A DNA stretch of 14,493 nucleotides, from NCBI GenBank assembly GCA_002308615.1, contig DBWC01000049.1:239-14731 (forward strand), read 5' to 3'. Source of the DNA: Clostridiales bacterium UBA1248 (GTDB taxonomy: Bacteria; Bacillota; Clostridia; Oscillospirales; CAG-272). Numbering within the stretch: position 1 is the stretch's first letter; the number at the start of each line of letters is the position of its first letter. Shown here one piece after another: positions 1 to 5,922 of this stretch. Position numbers and translations under genes: made by a program. The notes under the pieces are model-generated. The model had not been told where the DNA came from, did no database searches, and saw only the letters and a program-made list of their open reading frames with translations.

Positions 1-19
1 GGCGCAAGGCTCGTCAACA

Positions 20-78
20 GTCACCGTTCAAAAACGCTCCCCCGGAGCGTTTTTTTCACTGCTTCGAGCCCCCTCCAT
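20..78. repeat. Hairpin repeat module, copy 1
   Basis: This module begins with GTCACCG, carries a terminator-like hairpin, and ends with CTGCTTCGAGCCCCCTCCAT (59-78). A second copy with the same order of parts lies at 155-214. The opening 7-mer and the closing 20-mer are identical in the two copies, while the hairpin stem differs by paired changes that keep it base-paired. It looks like a dispersed intergenic repeat; no protein is encoded. What lies to the left of the window is unknown. Confidence 0.6.
30..56. terminator. Rho-independent terminator-like hairpin in repeat copy 1
   Basis: AAAACGCTCC (31-40) pairs with GGAGCGTTTT (44-53) around a CCC loop, giving a perfect 10-bp stem with A's on one side and a run of T's to 56 on the other. 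It is most effective on the + strand, so it could terminate a gene lying left of the window. The A-run makes it potentially bidirectional. Confidence 0.7.
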
Positions 79-93
79 GATTTTAGGGGGCTC
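66..93. repeat. Inverted repeat (9-bp stem)
   Basis: GAGCCCCCT (66-74) pairs perfectly with AGGGGGCTC (85-93) around a 10-nt loop. Its left arm is part of the conserved 20-mer of the repeat module, but the right arm is present only after copy 1. There is no clear U-tract beyond it, so I do not call it a terminator. Confidence 0.5.
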
Positions 94-98
94 TTCTT

Positions 99-150
99 GA
101 TTTTTGCAAGGCATAAGTGCAGACTTCTTTTCGCGTGCCTTGCAAAAATC
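99..150. repeat. 15-bp perfect inverted repeat
   Basis: GATTTTTGCAAGGCA (99-113) is the exact reverse complement of TGCCTTGCAAAAATC (136-150); the spacer is 22 nt. It lies exactly between the two hairpin modules. It could fold as a long hairpin in RNA from either strand, or be the terminal repeats of a very small element. It encodes nothing recognisable. Confidence 0.6.
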
Positions 151-154
151 TTCG

Positions 155-214
155 GTCACCGCTAAAAACAGTCCACCGGACTGTTTTCTTTACGCTGCTT
201 CGAGCCCCCTCCAT
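155..214. repeat. Hairpin repeat module, copy 2
   Basis: This second copy of the module at 20-78 has GTCACCG (155-161), then a hairpin, then the identical 20-mer at 195-214. The hairpin pairs AAAACAGTCC (165-174) with GGACTGTTTT (178-187) around an ACC loop. Compared with copy 1, the stem core changed from CGCTCC/GGAGCG to CAGTCC/GGACTG, which are matched substitutions on both arms. Confidence 0.6.
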
Positions 215-226
215 TTACGGATGCAC

Positions 227-262
227 CATAGAAAAAGGACGCATAAGCGTCCTTTTTCTATG
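227..262. terminator. Bidirectional terminator hairpin
   Basis: A perfect 16-bp stem (227-242 with 247-262) closes on an ATAA loop. The core is GGACGC/GCGTCC flanked by an A-run and a T-run, so it can terminate on either strand. On the - strand it lies about 57 nt past the stop of the gene at 319-777 and is the likely end of that transcript. A partial direct copy of its left side (ACCATAGAAA) recurs at about 288. Confidence 0.75.
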
Positions 263-318
263 TATAAGAGCGCGTAAAAGGTACAAAACCATAGAAAGAC
301 CGCATAAAAACATCCGGA

Positions 319-777
319 TTAAGGGAATTCGATCGTTTTATTACTTGCGGTAAGAAAGCGCCCTGAATGGTCGTCTGTATGCTCAAACAAAACCCACTGT
401 TCGCTTTCTTCCGAATAATGCGGATAAGCGTTTGCGATCAAACACTCAATGATATAACCATTATCCAACTCTATCGTGAGGTCATGGATATCGTTTAATT
501 TTACTGCTGAGACACATCCTCCGACAATTTTGTCATTGATCCGATCGGCATTGATCCATTCATCATTATGCGTACTGTCCAGATTATCCCACGATTGATA
601 ATCAAATGTTGTTACAAGAAGATCTCCTTCACGGATTACACGGCTGAGCCCCATCGCATGAAGCACCAGATTATCACTGAAAATAAACTCGAGTATATCC
701 GCTTCACATCCAAATTGAACAAGTCGTTTTCCAATCAGTTGATGAACAAAGGATTGTATTTCTTGCGTTGTTTCCAT
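319..777 (-). CDS. Small hypothetical protein, AT-rich
   Basis: A 152-residue soluble protein that I do not recognise. It has no signal peptide or membrane segment and is acidic, rich in Asp, Glu, Ile, Trp and His. Notable stretches are an IGKRLVQFG strand near the N-terminus, a DYQSWDNLDSTHNDEW segment in the middle and an EQWVLFEHTDDH segment near the end. The start at 777 is chosen because GGAGG (786-790) lies 8 nt upstream; reading 15 codons further up gives no comparable site. Base composition is visibly more AT-rich than the neighbours, which hints at separate acquisition. The overall look (small, all-beta-like, alternating hydrophobic strands) resembles orphan immunity-type proteins, but this is only a guess and no toxin gene is adjacent. 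Confidence 0.75.
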   Translation of the reverse strand: METTQEIQSFVHQLIGKRLVQFGCEADILEFIFSDNLVLHAMGLSRVIREGDLLVTTFDYQSWDNLDSTHNDEWINADRINDKIVGGCVSAVKLNDIHDLTIELDNGYIIECLIANAYPHYSEESEQWVLFEHTDDHSGRFLTASNKTIEFP

Positions 778-828
778 TCTTAAGACCTCCATAGGAGCTA
801 TGTTCTCGTTTCTAATTCTCACAGCTCC

Positions 829-857
829 AGTTTACCATAAACTAGTCTGCGTTTCAA
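829..857 (-). promoter_or_regulatory. Candidate sigma-A promoter for the 319-777 gene
   Basis: On the - strand, TTGAAA (852-857) is followed by 17 nt and then TAAACT (829-834). The -35 matches consensus at 5 of 6 positions and the -10 at 4 of 6. It overlaps the tail of the tRNA-Val terminator, so the small gene starts where the tRNA transcript ends. Confidence 0.5.
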
Positions 858-897
858 CAAAAAACCTCTTTCGCCGGTGGTAGACAAAAGAGGTTTC
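858..897 (-). terminator. Terminator of tRNA-Val
   Basis: The arms AAACCTCTTT (862-871) and AAAGAGGTTT (887-896) form a 10-bp stem. On the - strand the stem is followed by a run of T's (complement of 859-864). It begins 6 nt after the tRNA CCA end, which fits monocistronic termination. Confidence 0.8.
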
Positions 898-902
898 TTT
901 CA

Positions 903-979
903 TGGTGGAGACGAGGGGGCTCGAACCCTTGACCTCTCGGATGTGAACCGAACGCTCTGACCAACTGAGCTACGCCTCC
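903..979 (-). tRNA. tRNA-Val (anticodon CAC)
   Basis: A 77-nt cloverleaf can be written in full: acceptor GGAGGCG with CGTCTCC, D arm GCTC/GAGC, anticodon stem TTCGG/CCGAG with loop TTCACAT, a 5-nt variable loop, T loop TTCGAGC, discriminator A and an encoded CCA. Anticodon CAC reads GUG (valine). One T-stem pair is A-C and the first anticodon-stem pair is a wobble; otherwise pairing is complete. It is flanked by its own promoter and terminator. Confidence 0.95.
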
Positions 980-990
980 CGACTTTTCCT

Positions 991-1018
991 ATTTTACCAT
1001 ATTTTTTTTATTTGTCAA
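991..1018 (-). promoter_or_regulatory. Sigma-A promoter of tRNA-Val
   Basis: On the - strand a consensus TTGACA (1013-1018), a 16-nt A-rich spacer and TAAAAT (991-996) end 11 nt before the first base of the mature tRNA, so the primary transcript would carry only a very short 5' leader. Confidence 0.75.
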
Positions 1019-1038
1019 GCCTTTTTGTGCTATTTATT

Positions 1039-1068
1039 TAAAAAAAAGCAGACGGTTTCCCGTCTGCT
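1039..1068 (-). terminator. Terminator of the GH20/LUD/lipase operon
   Basis: AGCAGACGG (1047-1055) pairs with CCGTCTGCT (1060-1068). In the - strand RNA the loop is the stable tetraloop GAAA and the 9-bp stem runs directly into a U-tract of eight. It lies just after the lipase-like gene's stop codon and is a textbook intrinsic terminator. Confidence 0.9.
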
Positions 1069-1072
1069 CATT

Positions 1073-2284
1073 TTACTGTTCCGGTTGTGACAAAGCGCAG
1101 ATCAGCCGCATATACGTTGAAACCGCGTGTTCGCTTCCTATCTGCAGCAGTTTGCTCGTATCCGAAAATTCGGATAACACCCGCATAGCGGAATACAGAT
1201 CGCTCTCGGGCGACATGTTAGCGAATTTGGACAGATCGACGTTCTGCAAGTCCGCAGCGAACATTGCCGCAAGCAGCTTCAGCACGTCAAACACGCTCAT
1301 TCCGTCGTCGGACAGACCTTTTCCGGTAAGCGAATGTTTATCCTCATAATAAGATTTTATATCGGGCGCGATGCTTGAAAGCGATTCTACCGCTTTGATT
1401 ATATCGCTCTTTTTATCCTCGGAACCGAGCATTATGTCGATACCGGCGCGGCTGAATCCGTGCGCTTCAAGCGGAACGTATGCGACCGTGTCCGCGGGGT
1501 TTATGTAATTGAAAATGTTGTTATACTTCTTTTCGGGATCTTCTTTATCCTTTTCCGCTTCCTCGCCCCTTACCGTGTTCGGCGTTGCGAACGTGTAAAC
1601 GTACGTTTTGCTCTTATCGTAAGCGTTGTCAAGCGTTACGCCGAGCAGATTTGACGCGGCGGCTCCTCTGCTGTGTCCGCAGACGACTTTATACGATCCG
1701 GGATCCTCGTCAAATATCTCTTTTACGGAAAGATATATATCCTGCGCCGCCATATAGAAGCATTCGGCGTACTTTGTATCGTTATCGTGAGACGGGGCGA
1801 AATCAAAATTAGAATACCATTCTCCGCCGCTCGTTCCGCGTATTACTATGATATATATGCTTTTTCCTATGTATTTGCCTTTTGCGACAGTATACGCGCA
1901 GGTATGCGACGTATCCGAATAAGGTTTATCATAATTTTTTGCAAACAGTATCTCAAATCCCGCGTTGTTCAAAAGCACCGCGGTGCTTTTTTCGTTATAT
2001 CCGGAGCAGAATTCCAACAGCTGTATCGCCGTTTCGTTTGACGGCTCGACGCTGTTTTCCGGCAGTGACAGCTCCACAGTCGTTTCCGTGTCTTCCGGCT
2101 CCGTTTCCGCCTCCGTCTCAGTCTCTGTTTCAGCCTCCGTTTCCGTAATCTGTTCGGTTTCCGTCCCGGTCTCTGTCACGGTCTCCGTTTCCGTAACGGT
2201 CGTCTCCTCCGTTCCTGCGCAAGCGGTGAGCAACGCCGTCAAAAGCATTGTCAATATAAGGAGCAGCGCTATTCTCTTTTTCAT
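1073..2284 (-). CDS. Class-3-lipase-like surface lipoprotein
   Basis: A 403-residue secreted lipoprotein. A basic start and hydrophobic stretch end in a lipobox LTAC with the lipidated Cys at about 22. Residues 25-70 are an almost pure Thr/Glu linker. An alpha/beta-hydrolase domain of the lipase class 3 type follows: an oxyanion-type RGTSGGEW at about 149-156, the nucleophile elbow GHSRG at 203-207 (Ser205), a likely catalytic Asp in NPAD (about 265) and a candidate His at about 275. The C-terminal ~100 residues are helical and not assigned. The expected role is ester or lipid hydrolysis at the cell surface; the substrate cannot be told. It is the last gene of a three-gene operon, 12 nt after the LUD gene, with GGGG 7 nt before its ATG and a strong terminator behind it. 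Confidence 0.85.
   Translation of the reverse strand: MKKRIALLLILTMLLTALLTACAGTEETTVTETETVTETGTETEQITETEAETETETEAETEPEDTETTVELSLPENSVEPSNETAIQLLEFCSGYNEKSTAVLLNNAGFEILFAKNYDKPYSDTSHTCAYTVAKGKYIGKSIYIIVIRGTSGGEWYSNFDFAPSHDNDTKYAECFYMAAQDIYLSVKEIFDEDPGSYKVVCGHSRGAAASNLLGVTLDNAYDKSKTYVYTFATPNTVRGEEAEKDKEDPEKKYNNIFNYINPADTVAYVPLEAHGFSRAGIDIMLGSEDKKSDIIKAVESLSSIAPDIKSYYEDKHSLTGKGLSDDGMSVFDVLKLLAAMFAADLQNVDLSKFANMSPESDLYSAMRVLSEFSDTSKLLQIGSEHAVSTYMRLICALSQPEQ
2075..2212 (-). repeat. Thr/Glu codon repeat tract in lipase-like gene
   Basis: This encodes the Thr/Glu-rich linker (about residues 25-70). On the + strand it reads as many imperfect copies of a TCCGTYTC-type motif. The variety of ACN and GAR codons shows it is not a recent perfect microsatellite, but repeat-unit gain or loss in multiples of three would change only the linker length. 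Confidence 0.6.
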
Positions 2285-2296
2285 ATTTTATCCCCT

Positions 2297-2926
2297 TTAA
2301 AATCCGAGTTCATCGTTTACGAGTATAACGTGTATCCTGTCCTTATGCCTTGAATATCTCGTTATGAGAAACTGGCAGCAGATCGTATCCGGCGACTTGC
2401 AGTCAAAGCATTTTCCGGTTGATGCGCACGGCGTTGAAAGTCCGAATCTCTGCGCGTTTGACGGCGCGGCGACGTTTCTTGCGCGTTTCATCGCCGAATC
2501 TGTATCCGCGCAGACTTTGTTCATACCGACGATGAATACGACTTTTTTCGGTCCCTGAGCTATCGCCGAGACTCTGTTTGCGTTGCCGTCTATGTTTATA
2601 AGTATTCCGTCGTCCGTCATGGCGTTTACGCTTGATATGAACACGTCCGCGGTATAGCCGTCAATCATCGCGGCGCGTCTGTCCTCGTATTTGCTTCTGT
2701 CTATGAAGTTGTAATCGCCGGTTTTCAGCGCGTCTGTGAGCCCTATTTCGTCCGAGCTCGTACAGCCGCCCATGGTGACGGAGCTTTTTTCGGGGATCAG
2801 CTCCAGCGCGAGCTTAAGCGCCTCTTCTCTGTCCTTTGCGTAATATCCGCTCATATTTCTGCTTTGAAGTCCTTTTATCACCTGTGCCGCCAGAAGCTCG
2901 TTTTTCTTAAACACGTTAGCGTTCAT
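2297..2926 (-). CDS. LUD-domain (DUF162, LutC/YkgG-type) protein
   Basis: A 209-residue cytoplasmic protein of the LUD family known from lactate utilisation proteins. Visible family traits are the early MGGCTSSDEIGL segment (about 52-63), NAMTDDGILINIDGNANRVSA (about 101-121) and VVFIVGMNKV (about 129-138). The C-terminal part has clustered cysteines (C167, C173, C176, C183, C184) that could hold metal or an Fe-S cluster. LutA and LutB partners are not in the window, so a lactate oxidation role is not supported here; small stand-alone LUD proteins are common in Clostridia and largely uncharacterised. It overlaps the GH20-GNAT gene by 11 nt, with GGAGGAGG inside the upstream coding end, indicating translational coupling. 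Confidence 0.85.
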   Translation of the reverse strand: MNANVFKKNELLAAQVIKGLQSRNMSGYYAKDREEALKLALELIPEKSSVTMGGCTSSDEIGLTDALKTGDYNFIDRSKYEDRRAAMIDGYTADVFISSVNAMTDDGILINIDGNANRVSAIAQGPKKVVFIVGMNKVCADTDSAMKRARNVAAPSNAQRFGLSTPCASTGKCFDCKSPDTICCQFLITRYSRHKDRIHVILVNDELGF

Positions 2927-4844
2927 TTTTATATTCCTCCTCCAATATCGCGTACGTATACGAATCTCCCCATACGCCGCCTTTATATTTATGATCCTTA
3001 ATATTACAGCCTTCGCGCCGCATTTTCAGTTTTTCCATTACTTTATATGATCTTACGTTGTCTACATGACAATGCGCTTCTATCCTGTGAAGCCCGAGAT
3101 ATTCAAATCCGAATTTCAACAGCTGCCGGCCCGCTTCCGTCGCGTAGCCTTTGTTCTGATAAGCTTTGTGGACGTACCAGCCGATATTGCCCGTGTATTC
3201 GTCCATAACGTCGATATTGCAGCCGCCTATAACGACGCCGTCAAGCTCTATCGCAAAGCAGTAGTTATCCGGCAAAGCGTTCTCGGTGTATTCTATGCAT
3301 TTATCGACGAAGCTCTCCGATAATTCCGGCCTGAATTCTTCAAATTCTTCGTCGACAAGCGATTCGCAGTACGCTTTCGCGTCGGCTTTGTCGGCGTTTT
3401 TAAACGGACGCAGGATGAATCTGTCCGTTTTGATCTTTCTGTAATTGAAAAGCCGGCATACAGCTTTATTCTGTATTTCGTGAGCTTTTGAAAACTCGTC
3501 AAAGCTGACTTTCTTTTCTTTGTTCCACGTATTTTCCGCGGTCGCCGCCGCACGCTCCGATACTTTTTTAAATTCTGCGATAAGATGCCTCTGCGGCTGA
3601 TTTGCCTTTGCGCCGAAATCTCCCCAGGACAACAGCTGTCCGCCGATCATTTTTTCATACGGAGGGACGTGCAGAGTCGAGTTTATATACGGAGACTGCG
3701 GGTGAACGGGACGGAATGAATAAATATCCCAGTCAAAGCAGTCCCTGACGCTCCACATGACGGCGGGTTCCACGATGTAATTCGGGCACCATGAGCCGTT
3801 TATAACCGTATAACCGGCTTCTATGAGCTCCGGCGTCGTCTGGTAGAAATTCTCCCAAGAGAATATTTCCGTTGTATGAGGTACGAGATAATTGACGTCG
3901 CGGCAGAAGCCCTCCCATACGACCGGCGTTTTGCCGTGTTTCAATACTATCTCCGAAAGCTTTGCAACGAATTTTGCGAGTATCCGCTCGGATGAAAGAC
4001 GCTTGTCACCGTCAACGGGGATCCCGCACTCTGCGGCGTACGCTATGCATTTTTCACAGCCGAGCCACTGTTTTATATCCGCCTCGTCTCCGCCTATGTG
4101 TACGCGGTCGGAATAAGGGAACATATCGCACAGATCGCCTAAAATAAGCTCGAACGCGTCGAATACTTCTTTATGAAATCCTATTATCTCACCGTGGCCG
4201 AATATATCGGGATACGCTTGCAGAAACGGCGTGCAGTGACCGGGAACGTCTATCTCCGGCATAATCTTTACGCCTCTTGCGTATGCGTATTCGTTCAACT
4301 GCTTTATCTGCTCGTATGTGTAGTGCCTGTTCTCCGTCGGCAGTTCGGGGAACGCTTTGCACGGCAGCGTGTAGCTCTGCGTATCGGAAAAATGAAGATG
4401 CAGATATGAGAATTTATAATATCTGCAGAGATCCACGTACTTTAACAGATACTCGAACGGATGCCATATACGCGCTATATCTATCATTATACCTCTGTAT
4501 TCGCAGTCCGGGCAGTCGTCTATATCAACTGCGGTAAACGCGCCGCCTTTTTCAGCGCCGAGCTGCAAAAGCGTCGATAACGCGTTGTTTGCGCCGCAAA
4601 GATCCGACGCGTAAATATCTATCCTGCCGTTTTTGCACCGTATCGAATACGCTTCGCTTTTTTCGCTGTCTGAAAAATTCAGATATACCGTATCTTTTCC
4701 GATATCGTATCCGAGCGCTTCACGGTACTGCTCGTACGCGGAAACCGCGGCTCCGAATCTTTCGTCATACACGGTTTTGCCGGGAGTAAAGATTCCGTTT
4801 CCGACAACGGCTTTTTCAGGCTGAGGTATTACATTCTGCATCAT
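2916..4844 (-). CDS. GH20 beta-N-acetylhexosaminidase fused to GNAT acetyltransferase
   Basis: A 642-residue two-enzyme protein without a signal peptide, so likely cytoplasmic. Residues below are numbered from the upstream ATG at 4856. Residues ~10-105 resemble the GH20 N-terminal domain. Residues ~115-425 are the GH20 barrel: YRGIMIDIAR, KIMPEIDVPGH and the catalytic pair D257-E258 in HIGGDEAD. After a short helical linker, residues ~477-640 form a complete RimJ/RimL-type GNAT domain with the acetyl-CoA loop QNKGYATEAG (567-576) and the conserved NVRSYKVMEKLKM segment. The GH20 half should release terminal GlcNAc or GalNAc; the GNAT acceptor is unknown. I prefer the start at 4844 because GGAG lies 6 nt before it, whereas the ATG at 4856 has no ribosome site and lies about 10 nt from the predicted transcription start. 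It is the first gene of the operon. The frame is continuous across the junction, with no sign of a frameshift. Confidence 0.9.
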   Translation of the reverse strand: MMQNVIPQPEKAVVGNGIFTPGKTVYDERFGAAVSAYEQYREALGYDIGKDTVYLNFSDSEKSEAYSIRCKNGRIDIYASDLCGANNALSTLLQLGAEKGGAFTAVDIDDCPDCEYRGIMIDIARIWHPFEYLLKYVDLCRYYKFSYLHLHFSDTQSYTLPCKAFPELPTENRHYTYEQIKQLNEYAYARGVKIMPEIDVPGHCTPFLQAYPDIFGHGEIIGFHKEVFDAFELILGDLCDMFPYSDRVHIGGDEADIKQWLGCEKCIAYAAECGIPVDGDKRLSSERILAKFVAKLSEIVLKHGKTPVVWEGFCRDVNYLVPHTTEIFSWENFYQTTPELIEAGYTVINGSWCPNYIVEPAVMWSVRDCFDWDIYSFRPVHPQSPYINSTLHVPPYEKMIGGQLLSWGDFGAKANQPQRHLIAEFKKVSERAAATAENTWNKEKKVSFDEFSKAHEIQNKAVCRLFNYRKIKTDRFILRPFKNADKADAKAYCESLVDEEFEEFRPELSESFVDKCIEYTENALPDNYCFAIELDGVVIGGCNIDVMDEYTGNIGWYVHKAYQNKGYATEAGRQLLKFGFEYLGLHRIEAHCHVDNVRSYKVMEKLKMRREGCNIKDHKYKGGVWGDSYTYAILEEEYKNER

Positions 4845-4855
4845 ATCGTTCTCCA

Positions 4856-4869
4856 TTTTATCGCTTTAT
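4856..4869. repeat. 14-nt near-repeat in divergent control region, copy 1
   Basis: TTTTATCGCTTTAT here matches TTTTGTCGCTTTAT at 5007-5020 in 13 of 14 bases; a shorter TCGCTTTGT variant lies at 4920-4928. Copy 1 sits over the predicted start of the GH20-GNAT transcript, copy 2 just upstream of the abrB-type -10. A shared regulator site is possible but unproven. Confidence 0.3.
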
Positions 4870-4872
4870 TAT

Positions 4873-4901
4873 ATTCTATCATTTATTATCGGTTTTGTCA
4901 A
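4873..4901 (-). promoter_or_regulatory. Sigma-A promoter of the GH20-GNAT operon
   Basis: On the - strand TTGACA (4896-4901), exactly 17 nt, then TAGAAT (4873-4878). The predicted transcript starts near 4866, about 22 nt ahead of the preferred start codon at 4844. The remaining 4902-5021 stretch is AT-rich and holds no gene. Confidence 0.8.
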
Positions 4902-5021
4902 TAAAAAAATACTATTCCGTCGCTTTGTATCACGGTCGGATATGAAAACATCAATTTACAATTTTTCCCAATTCTTTATTATAAAGTTTAAATATAATCC
5001 ATTTTATTTTGTCGCTTTATG

Positions 5022-5030
5022 TGATAAAAT
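5022..5030 (+). promoter_or_regulatory. Candidate extended -10 promoter of the abrB-type gene
   Basis: TGATAAAAT fits an extended -10 (TGn plus TAAAAT) with no good -35 at the usual distance. The expected transcript would begin near 5037, giving a leader of about 32 nt. TATAAT at 4993-4998 and TTTACA at 4955-4960 are weaker alternatives, so the true start is uncertain. Confidence 0.4.
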
Positions 5031-5068
5031 AGGGATACAGAATAACAAAGGGAGAATTATCGTATATT

Positions 5069-5320
5069 ATGAAAGCAACGGGAATAATAAGAAAAGTTGA
5101 CGAGGTGGGAAGGATAGTGCTTCCGTCCGAGCTGCGCGCCGTGTTGGACATAGACAACCGCGATTCCGTGGAGATATTTACCGAAGACAATAAAATAATA
5201 CTTAAAAAATACGAGCCGGCGTGCATTTTCTGCGGTGAAACGGACAACGTCACGTTGTTCAAAAACAAGCAGATATGCGCCTGCTGCCTAAAAGAACTGG
5301 CAAAAGCGGCTGAAAAGTAA
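5069..5320 (+). CDS. AbrB-family transition-state regulator with C-terminal Cys cluster
   Basis: An 83-residue DNA-binding protein. Residues 1-49 are a complete AbrB swapped-hairpin domain (KATGIIRKVDEVGRIVLPSE, then the EIFTED and KIILKKY strands), very close to B. subtilis AbrB. The C-terminal part differs from AbrB and has C52-x2-C55 and C70-x-C72-C73, a probable small zinc-binding element seen in many clostridial members. AbrB proteins are dimeric or tetrameric repressors acting at AT-rich sites. A gene autorepressing its AT-rich upstream region would be typical, but targets here are not known. GGGAG lies 14 nt before the ATG, farther than usual, with no better in-frame start. It is followed 14 nt later by the thymidine kinase gene, likely in one transcript. 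Confidence 0.9.
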   Translation: MKATGIIRKVDEVGRIVLPSELRAVLDIDNRDSVEIFTEDNKIILKKYEPACIFCGETDNVTLFKNKQICACCLKELAKAAEK

Positions 5321-5334
5321 TCCGGGGCGTTTTT

Positions 5335-5922
5335 ATGGCTAAACTGTATTTCAAATACGGCGCGATGGGCTCGTCAAAAACCGCGCAGGCGCTTATAACA
5401 AAATTCAATTACATAGAAAGAGGAATGCGCGTCTGGCTCATAAAGCCGTCAAGCGACACAAGAGACGGCGCGGATATGATCAGATCCCGCATCGGACTTG
5501 AATCGCCCGCGTACGTCATCCGTTCGGATGATAACGTACAGACCGTTTTTAATAACGGTTTTGCCGGAAATATCGACGTTATAATAGCGGACGAGGCGCA
5601 GTTTTTTACGCCCGAGCAGATTGATCAGCTCCACGAGATAGCGACGTGGGAGGATATACCCGTTTTATGCTTCGGTTTAAGAACTGACTTTATGCTGCAT
5701 CTGTTTCCCGGCTCACGCAGACTTCTTGAGCTTGCGGAGTCCATAACCGAGATCAAAACGATATGTCAATGCGGCTCAAAAGCCACGGTAAACGTGAGAT
5801 TTTCACCTGACGGCAAGGTTGAAACGGAAGGCGAGCAGGTCGTTTTGGGCGGCAACGAAACGTATAAAGCCATGTGCTACAAATGTATGCAGACGCTTAT
5901 AAAAAAGCAGAGACAACAGTAA
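5335..5922 (+). CDS. tdk: Thymidine kinase (type II)
   Basis: A 195-residue enzyme that phosphorylates thymidine to dTMP with ATP in the cytoplasmic salvage pathway; this is the normal family length. Visible motifs: P-loop GAMGSSKT (9-16), Walker B-like ADEAQFF with D86 and the catalytic E87, FGLRTDF in the core, and the structural zinc site C144-x-C146 plus C181-x2-C184 flanking the lasso. The ribosome site is weak (GGGG about 7 nt upstream), suggesting dependence on translation from the abrB-type gene 14 nt upstream. A terminator overlaps its stop codon. Confidence 0.95.
   Translation: MAKLYFKYGAMGSSKTAQALITKFNYIERGMRVWLIKPSSDTRDGADMIRSRIGLESPAYVIRSDDNVQTVFNNGFAGNIDVIIADEAQFFTPEQIDQLHEIATWEDIPVLCFGLRTDFMLHLFPGSRRLLELAESITEIKTICQCGSKATVNVRFSPDGKVETEGEQVVLGGNETYKAMCYKCMQTLIKKQRQQ

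Noticed and set aside
59..78. Possible tRNA 3' fragment in the hairpin repeat
   Set aside because: TTCGAGCCCCCTC matches a T-arm, but the 5' T-stem strand and acceptor are missing, so there is no tRNA gene here.
1..320. CRISPR-like array
   Set aside because: Only two module copies with unequal intervening structure; no regular repeat-spacer pattern and no cas genes.
117..353. 78-codon + strand open frame in the hairpin cluster
   Set aside because: It runs through the inverted repeats, hairpins and the end of the gene at 319, has no ribosome site, and its product is basic low-quality sequence.
1460..2300. Several + strand open frames opposite the lipase-like gene, including a Ser/Val repeat protein
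   Set aside because: They mirror the Thr/Glu linker and hydrolase domain of the real gene and lack ribosome sites.
3293..3553. Second - strand open frame at the GH20-GNAT junction suggesting a frameshift
   Set aside because: The main frame is uninterrupted across the junction and encodes recognisable sequence on both sides; the other frame gives Arg/Lys/Thr-rich noise.
4902..5068. Riboswitch or leader RNA ahead of the abrB-type gene
   Set aside because: The region is AT-rich without stable paired elements or a terminator-antiterminator pair; the probable leader is short.
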